Source: Planctomycetota bacterium
GTDB lineage: Bacteria > Planctomycetota > Phycisphaerae > Phycisphaerales > SM1A02
Direction of reading: 5' to 3'
DNA: 17,589 bases
NCBI GenBank assembly: GCA_003671065.1
Contig: QWPU01000005.1
Location: 6,497 to 24,085 of the forward strand
Shown: piece after piece, positions 14,567-17,589 of the stretch
Numbering within the stretch: position 1 is the first letter of the stretch
How the letters are laid out: each line of letters starts with the position of its first letter
The notes under the pieces: generated by a model
What the model was told of the DNA's origin: nothing
The model's database searches: none
The model's input: only the letters and a program-made list of their open reading frames with translations
Made by a program: the position numbers and the translations under genes

Positions 14567-15241
14567 GTGAGTTGTTTATTCGTTGCACGCGCTGCGTGTG
14601 TGTCGTTTGTTGTTGTGTCCACCGTCACCTCGTTGACGAGCGTTGCATCTGCGGCGTTCGTGAATCCGCTCGTGCCTTCATGGCGCGGTGAAGCCGCGAC
14701 GAGTTACCTCTACTGGGAGTCGTTCACCAGCGCACTGCGTGGAACGAATGCACCGCAAACTTCCACAGGCGTGTGGAGCGCGAATCTCACCAACTCGCTT
14801 CCAGGCGCGGTGATTACAGGCAGTGGCAACATGTATGGCGCAGGTGGCGCGATGGCGATCACCGTTGCAGGCAGCGGCGCAACCGACACGATGAGCGCGT
14901 TCGTGCTCAACCTCTCAACCGCCGGAAGTGAAATCGATTACGCCGGAGTCACGCTCGCCCTTACGCTCGCTGGTGGCGCGATTGAAACTGTCGCGTTCGA
15001 TGCCTACGAAATCCGCTTCATCAACACGATTCCTGGATTCGGAAATCAAATCAATGTTGCGTACACATGGGATCTCGGCGAGTACGCGACGACTTCGATC
15101 ACGGATTGGAATCTCAATTTCGCCGGATCGGTCGCAAACCTGAGTCTCGATGCGGTCAGTGTTGACATTCAAAGCGTGCCAACGCCAGGCGCGATCGCGC
15201 TTGTTGCAGTGTGTGGATTACTGCGTCGACGCGCGCGCTGA
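14567..15241 (+). CDS. Secreted protein with PEP-CTERM-like C-terminal sorting signal
   Basis: Exported protein of 224 residues starting at GTG 14567, chosen because AAGGGAG lies 7 bases upstream. An N-terminal signal peptide (hydrophobic about 5-29, ending VASAA) precedes a beta-rich, Gly/Ala/Thr-rich body with no recognised catalytic motif. The C-terminus has VPTPGAIALVAVCGLLRRRAR: a V-P-x-P-G motif (204-208), a short hydrophobic helix and a basic RRRAR end. This three-part tail is the PEP-CTERM-type sorting signal in the form common in Phycisphaerae, processed by an exosortase-like enzyme elsewhere in the genome. The gene appears monocistronic: a promoter-like pair lies upstream and a strong terminator follows its stop. 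Substrate or surface role is unknown. Confidence 0.85.
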   Translation: MSCLFVARAACVSFVVVSTVTSLTSVASAAFVNPLVPSWRGEAATSYLYWESFTSALRGTNAPQTSTGVWSANLTNSLPGAVITGSGNMYGAGGAMAITVAGSGATDTMSAFVLNLSTAGSEIDYAGVTLALTLAGGAIETVAFDAYEIRFINTIPGFGNQINVAYTWDLGEYATTSITDWNLNFAGSVANLSLDAVSVDIQSVPTPGAIALVAVCGLLRRRAR

Positions 15242-15297
15242 TCTGACGCGCTTTCGTGAAGCACATTCATGCCTGGCTCATGCCTGACTCATGAACA

Positions 15298-15360
15298 ACG
15301 CCGCCGAGCACACTGTGCTCGGCGGCGTTTTCTTTCATTCACTTCGCGGATTGCATCAAC
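15298..15360. repeat. 63-bp direct repeat, copy 1
   Basis: Matches 17158-17220 at 60 of 63 positions; the differences are at 15344, 15345 and 15352. It contains a complete terminator hairpin plus about 30 bases of further identity, so the similarity goes beyond the stem-loop itself. The two copies are 1860 bases apart and face the same way. Confidence 0.95.
15299..15331 (+). terminator. Strong Rho-independent terminator after the PEP-CTERM-like gene
   Basis: Perfect 13-bp GC-rich stem (15299-15311 with 15315-15327) and a 3-base loop, followed by TTTT and then CTTT. It starts 58 bases after the stop codon. The T-run is on the plus strand, so it mainly serves the upstream plus-strand gene. Confidence 0.9.
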
Positions 15361-15410
15361 GGACCGTTCCAGATAGAGAAACTCTGTCCGCCGAGAGCGA
15401 CGATTCGATC

Positions 15411-15773
15411 TCAGTCGCCATCGCCGTCGAGATCGCTGAGGTCTTTGCGCGCTTGGCGCCGACCGAGCGCCGACCGAGCCGCGCATTGTTCTTCAGCGCG
15501 CTGCACTGTCAACTGCAACGCTTCCAAGCGCAAACGATCCGCGGCGTCAAACACCCGCGCATTCTGATACTTGCACGGCGTGTTTCCGCGCGACTTCTGA
15601 ATCCCAAACGCCTCTTCGATTGCGGCACTCGCAGCGCCGTCGGTGGAAGTTGCCGTGCTCGCATGCTTTGCCCGTGGATGCAAAATCACCAAACGCGACT
15701 CGTGTTCATCCGGAACATCGTGATGAACACGCCTGTCTATTGAACTATTTCCCTTGAGCGCCAGCTCAATTAT
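15411..15773 (-). pseudogene. Decayed fragment resembling a DUF499-family ATPase
   Basis: An open minus-strand frame of about 120 codons, without a credible start or ribosome-binding site, is bounded by stops at 15774-15776 and 15411-15413. Its middle part reads VPDEHESRLVILHP, then RGNTPCKYQNARVFDAADRLRLEAL. This matches, from memory of the family, the pattern VPDE-x-x-RLV-x-L-x-P ... RGN-x-P-R-x-YRN-x-LVFLAxD-x-x-RL-x-x-L found in the C-terminal part of DUF499 ATPases, which are linked to DUF1156 methyltransferase genes in defence-like loci. Here the usual Leu after the YRN block is lost and the frame degenerates after LQLTVQ, ending in DLDGDGD. No intact ATPase domain is nearby. It is best read as a remnant. 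The 11-bp unit gcgccgaccga is duplicated inside it (15456-15477). Confidence 0.5.
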
Positions 15774-15893
15774 TCATGATTCGCTGTGGCAAATTCCGAT
15801 GTGGATTGCGCTCCGTTCGGTGATGGCGTCGCTCCGATTGCAGAGCACGAGGCCCAACTTGAAACTATTCTCTTCGTCCAAAGGATTGATCAA

Positions 15894-16841
15894 ATGAAAA
15901 CTCATCTGATGAAAGTGGCTGTGTTCACGCTCGCGCTCACCTCTGCGACCTCTGTCACCTTTGCAGACTGGCGAGACACTCCTGCAGCGCGAGACTGGGC
16001 CATTGCCACAGGCCACACAATGAACCCTTCATCACAAGTGATCGTGGTTGATGGCGGCATCCTTCAAGTGACCGACACTGATCAGGAGGTTTATGCTGAA
16101 GTGGTTTGGGTTCCCACCGACACCATCGAAGCCATTGTTTGGGAAGAAGATGGCGTCACCGCGTTCAACACTCCGATCAGCCTGCGTCAGACTTTTTCGT
16201 TCACAAGCGGAGTCGTGGTGAGTGGTGACGGTGTGCGCCATGACTACCTGTTCCTGCAGAATGTCATGCACACTCGGGCTGTTGATAGGAACGGTGACCA
16301 GTTCGACGCCTCGAAAACATTCGTGCTACCGGTTCGAGTGTTCATTGGCGGTCAGACCGAAGCTGATGCTTTCATGGCGGATCTTGCCGATGCGGTCAAG
16401 TCCGACGGCAGCAAAGGCGAAGGGGGCATTGAGTGCTTCGACCCAACATGGATCGGCAACGACGGCCAACAATGCTGCGCGTTTCTCGCGTCGTATCGGT
16501 CGGGGATCACTGGGTGCAACAGCCGTCGGATGTTTACCATTTTGGGCTGCGGCACAGTCGCCCTTGGTGGTGTCGGCTGGGCTTTCTTTGAGTGCGCGAA
16601 ACTTTGCACCATCGCTGCTGGCGCTAGCGCTGGAACACTCGGTCCTGTGTGTATGGTTGCGTGCCTTGCCGGCACGGCGATTCTTGGCTTCGGCGCTGCT
16701 TACTTGTGTGTCGAGGCAGCCGACGCTTTGTTCGACGAATGCTGCTCTACTGCGCAACGCGAGTACTTCCGCGATCTAGGGAATGCGGGCTGTGAAGTGC
16801 GCAAGCCGAAGTATCGTGATTCAACAGGAAGCAGCCAATGA
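15894..16841 (+). CDS. Secreted protein with 13-cysteine hydrophobic C-terminal domain, possibly bacteriocin-like
   Basis: The ATG at 15894 is chosen for its ribosome-binding site (AAGGA eight bases upstream) and for the signal peptide it creates (MKTHLMKVAVFTLAL to about Ala24). This gives 315 residues. Mature residues 25-180 have no Cys and look beta-rich (QVIVVDGGILQVTDTDQEVYAEVVWVP is split here only for description; no family recognised). From Cys181 on there are 13 Cys (181, 194, 195, 208, 219, 234, 238, 253, 257, 272, 283, 284, 300), including two C-x3-C pairs (CAKLC, CMVAC) inside a Gly/Ala-rich hydrophobic stretch (about 219-280). A Cys-free leader domain plus a Cys-rich hydrophobic peptide recalls the halocin C8 precursor. 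That is a hypothesis; a membrane-anchored disulfide-rich protein is the alternative. The stop overlaps the next gene's start (ATGA). Confidence 0.8.
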   Translation: MKTHLMKVAVFTLALTSATSVTFADWRDTPAARDWAIATGHTMNPSSQVIVVDGGILQVTDTDQEVYAEVVWVPTDTIEAIVWEEDGVTAFNTPISLRQTFSFTSGVVVSGDGVRHDYLFLQNVMHTRAVDRNGDQFDASKTFVLPVRVFIGGQTEADAFMADLADAVKSDGSKGEGGIECFDPTWIGNDGQQCCAFLASYRSGITGCNSRRMFTILGCGTVALGGVGWAFFECAKLCTIAAGASAGTLGPVCMVACLAGTAILGFGAAYLCVEAADALFDECCSTAQREYFRDLGNAGCEVRKPKYRDSTGSSQ

Positions 16842-17086
16842 CGCCAGCCTCAGCCACTTTCCTGTTCATCGTTGCGGTAATCCTCACAGTTTCCGCCTGG
16901 ATATTGGGGATGAATATTCTCCAATCAAACGCTCCCGATTGGGTTGATGAACATCAAAACATCGTCAGGTACGTCCTGACGATTCCGATCTTCACCGTGC
17001 CCGGTCTCGTCACATGGATCTTTATTTACAAGGCCGCAAAAAAACTGCGCCTCTCTGCGACGGCGAAGAAAACGCCAGGCGTTTAA
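16838..17086 (+). CDS. Small two-helix membrane protein, translationally coupled to the Cys-rich protein
   Basis: 82 residues from the ATG at 16838, which overlaps the preceding TGA (ATGA), so translation is probably coupled. Two hydrophobic helices (about 7-27 and 44-64) are joined by a short acidic loop (NAPDWVDEHQ), and the tail is basic (YKAAKKLRLSATAKK), predicting both ends in the cytoplasm with the loop outside. There is no Cys and no named family. If the upstream protein is an antimicrobial precursor, a small membrane protein in this position would suit an immunity role; it could equally help export or anchor its partner. Two tandem terminators follow the stop. Confidence 0.75.
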   Translation: MTPASATFLFIVAVILTVSAWILGMNILQSNAPDWVDEHQNIVRYVLTIPIFTVPGLVTWIFIYKAAKKLRLSATAKKTPGV

Positions 17087-17105
17087 GCGCGAGTCTAGGT
17101 TTCAG

Positions 17106-17152
17106 AAATCAACAGTGCCCGCAAGTTGAACTTGCGGGCACTGTTGATTTTT
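17106..17152 (+). terminator. Long perfect terminator hairpin
   Basis: A 20-bp perfect stem (17106-17125 with 17131-17150) with a TTGAA loop, whose own TT/AA could extend the pairing. It ends in a run of five T. It lies 19 bases after the stop of the 82-residue gene. Confidence 0.9.
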
Positions 17153-17157
17153 GCCGC

Positions 17158-17220
17158 ACGCCGCCGAGCACACTGTGCTCGGCGGCGTTTTCTTTCATTC
17201 ACTCTGCGGATCGCATCAAC
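17158..17220. repeat. 63-bp direct repeat, copy 2
   Basis: Copy of 15298-15360 (60/63 identical). Its right end covers the last sense codon and stop of the dockerin-repeat gene on the minus strand, so that gene ends inside the repeat. Confidence 0.95.
17159..17191 (+). terminator. Second tandem terminator (within repeat copy 2)
   Basis: Same 13-bp perfect stem (17159-17171 with 17175-17187) and T-run as at 15299. It lies between convergent genes and directly follows the 20-bp hairpin. On the minus strand the stem is followed by TGCGGCAAAAA, without a T-run, so it chiefly serves the plus strand. Confidence 0.9.
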
Positions 17221-17589
17221 TCCAATTAGAGAGGAGCAGCGCAAGATCCAATGCATCAATCACCCCGTCGAGATTCAGGTCGCCTTGGCATGCACCCTTC
17301 GCTGGGCAATCGCCCCAACCAGCAAGCAGCGTCGCGAGGTCTTCCGCGCTCACGACACAGTCTTCATTGATGTCTCCGACAATATCGCAGGTCGTGTTCA
17401 CCTGATAGATCGAAAGCGTTCCGCTGATTTCATTGGCAAGGAGAATGAGTGGCTGATTCGTAGGCGAATCGAGTGCGGAAACAAACTGAATGCCCTCTGG
17501 CCCGAGGTCGCCTGATGCCGCAGTATTCGTCGCGAAGGTGAAGTCGCGCGAGTTGATGTAGGACTGAAACACGGGCGCCGATGGATCGT
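17216..17589 (-). CDS. C-terminal part of a secreted choice-of-anchor-I-like protein with two dockerin-type repeats (5' truncated)
   Basis: The frame is open at the window edge, so only the last 123 residues are seen; a GTG at 17572 is internal. The segment GDLGPEGIQFVSALDSP followed by QPLILLANEISGTLSIYQV matches the end of the choice-of-anchor-I / esterase-like beta-propeller family (GPEG ... SP.G.PLL..ANE.SGT...Y). Two dockerin-type calcium loops follow: GDINEDCVVSAEDLATLLAGW and GDLNLDGVIDALDLALLLSNW, each with D-x-N-x-D-x-x-V spacing. Such tails are common on Phycisphaerae secreted proteins and do not imply a cellulosome. The protein is probably extracellular, and its enzymatic role, if any, lies outside the window. 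Confidence 0.85.
   Translation of the reverse strand, partial: DPSAPVFQSYINSRDFTFATNTAASGDLGPEGIQFVSALDSPTNQPLILLANEISGTLSIYQVNTTCDIVGDINEDCVVSAEDLATLLAGWGDCPAKGACQGDLNLDGVIDALDLALLLSNWS

Larger units (their letters stand above)
15242..15893. other. 652-base stretch without an intact gene
   Basis: It holds the terminator and 63-bp repeat (15298-15360), the DUF499-like remnant (15411-15773), and the leader of the Cys-rich secreted protein. Near 15754-15769 a 6-bp inverted repeat TTGAGC/GCTCAA with a 4-base loop is followed by TTATT and could be an operator or weak terminator. No convincing promoter was found. Plus-strand frames here are shadows with no recognisable protein. Confidence 0.6.

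Noticed and set aside
15291..15743. 150-codon plus-strand frame starting in the terminator repeat
   Set aside because: Begins inside a hairpin, has no ribosome-binding site and no protein-like pattern; the minus strand better explains the sequence.
17216..17400. Evidence for a cellulosome
   Set aside because: Dockerin-type repeats are common on secreted planctomycete proteins without cohesin scaffolds; none is seen here.

Overview
The window most likely comes from a chromosome of a planctomycete of the class Phycisphaerae. This is inferred from four signs: a secreted protein ending in a PTPGA / short hydrophobic helix / RRRAR sorting tail; a protein with two C-terminal dockerin-type repeats; a type IV pilin-like (pseudopilin) protein of the planctomycete kind; and an EF-Tu whose switch I region departs from the usual bacterial RGITI. 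Base composition is moderately GC-rich and most ORFs are housekeeping genes.

Layout. 1-1774: the 3' end of a membrane protein (+) meets a NeuD/PglD-type acetyltransferase (-), which is translationally coupled to a membrane protein with split CxxC pairs (-). 1743-3109: thymidylate kinase (tmk, +) converges on guanylate kinase (gmk, -) across a 15-bp x3 tandem repeat. 3140-4198: an ABC-transporter ATPase without visible permease genes (-). 4287-4733: a DUF721/DciA-like protein (+).

4740-8132 (-) is the classic translation/secretion/elongation block, in transcription order tRNA-Thr(GGT), tuf, rpmG, tRNA-Trp(CCA), secE, nusG. A strong hairpin lies between tuf and rpmG, and a Rho-independent terminator insulates the block from the pseudopilin gene upstream. 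The rplK-rplA-rplJ-rplL-rpoB genes that often follow nusG are absent: nusG instead converges on the DUF721 gene.

8286-12701 (-): pseudopilin, rho (with a 14-glycine tract), coaE (dephospho-CoA kinase) and a CHAD-domain protein. coaE and rho are neighbours on one strand with a 241-bp leader between them. 12828-14405 (+): a proline-tRNA ligase of the short archaeal/eukaryotic-like type. 14567-15241 (+): a secreted PEP-CTERM-like protein.

15298-17220 is the accessory part. Two 63-bp direct repeats, 60/63 identical and each containing a perfect 13-bp terminator hairpin, bracket about 1.8 kb. Between them lie a decayed fragment resembling a DUF499 ATPase (minus strand) and a two-gene unit (+). 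The first gene encodes a signal-peptide protein whose cysteine-free N-terminal part is joined to a hydrophobic, glycine-rich C-terminal part carrying 13 cysteines. The second, overlapping by ATGA, encodes an 82-residue two-helix membrane protein. The layout recalls halocin C8-like bacteriocin precursors and is the best candidate here for an undescribed system, but that function is a hypothesis. The window ends inside a secreted choice-of-anchor-I-like protein with dockerin repeats (-).
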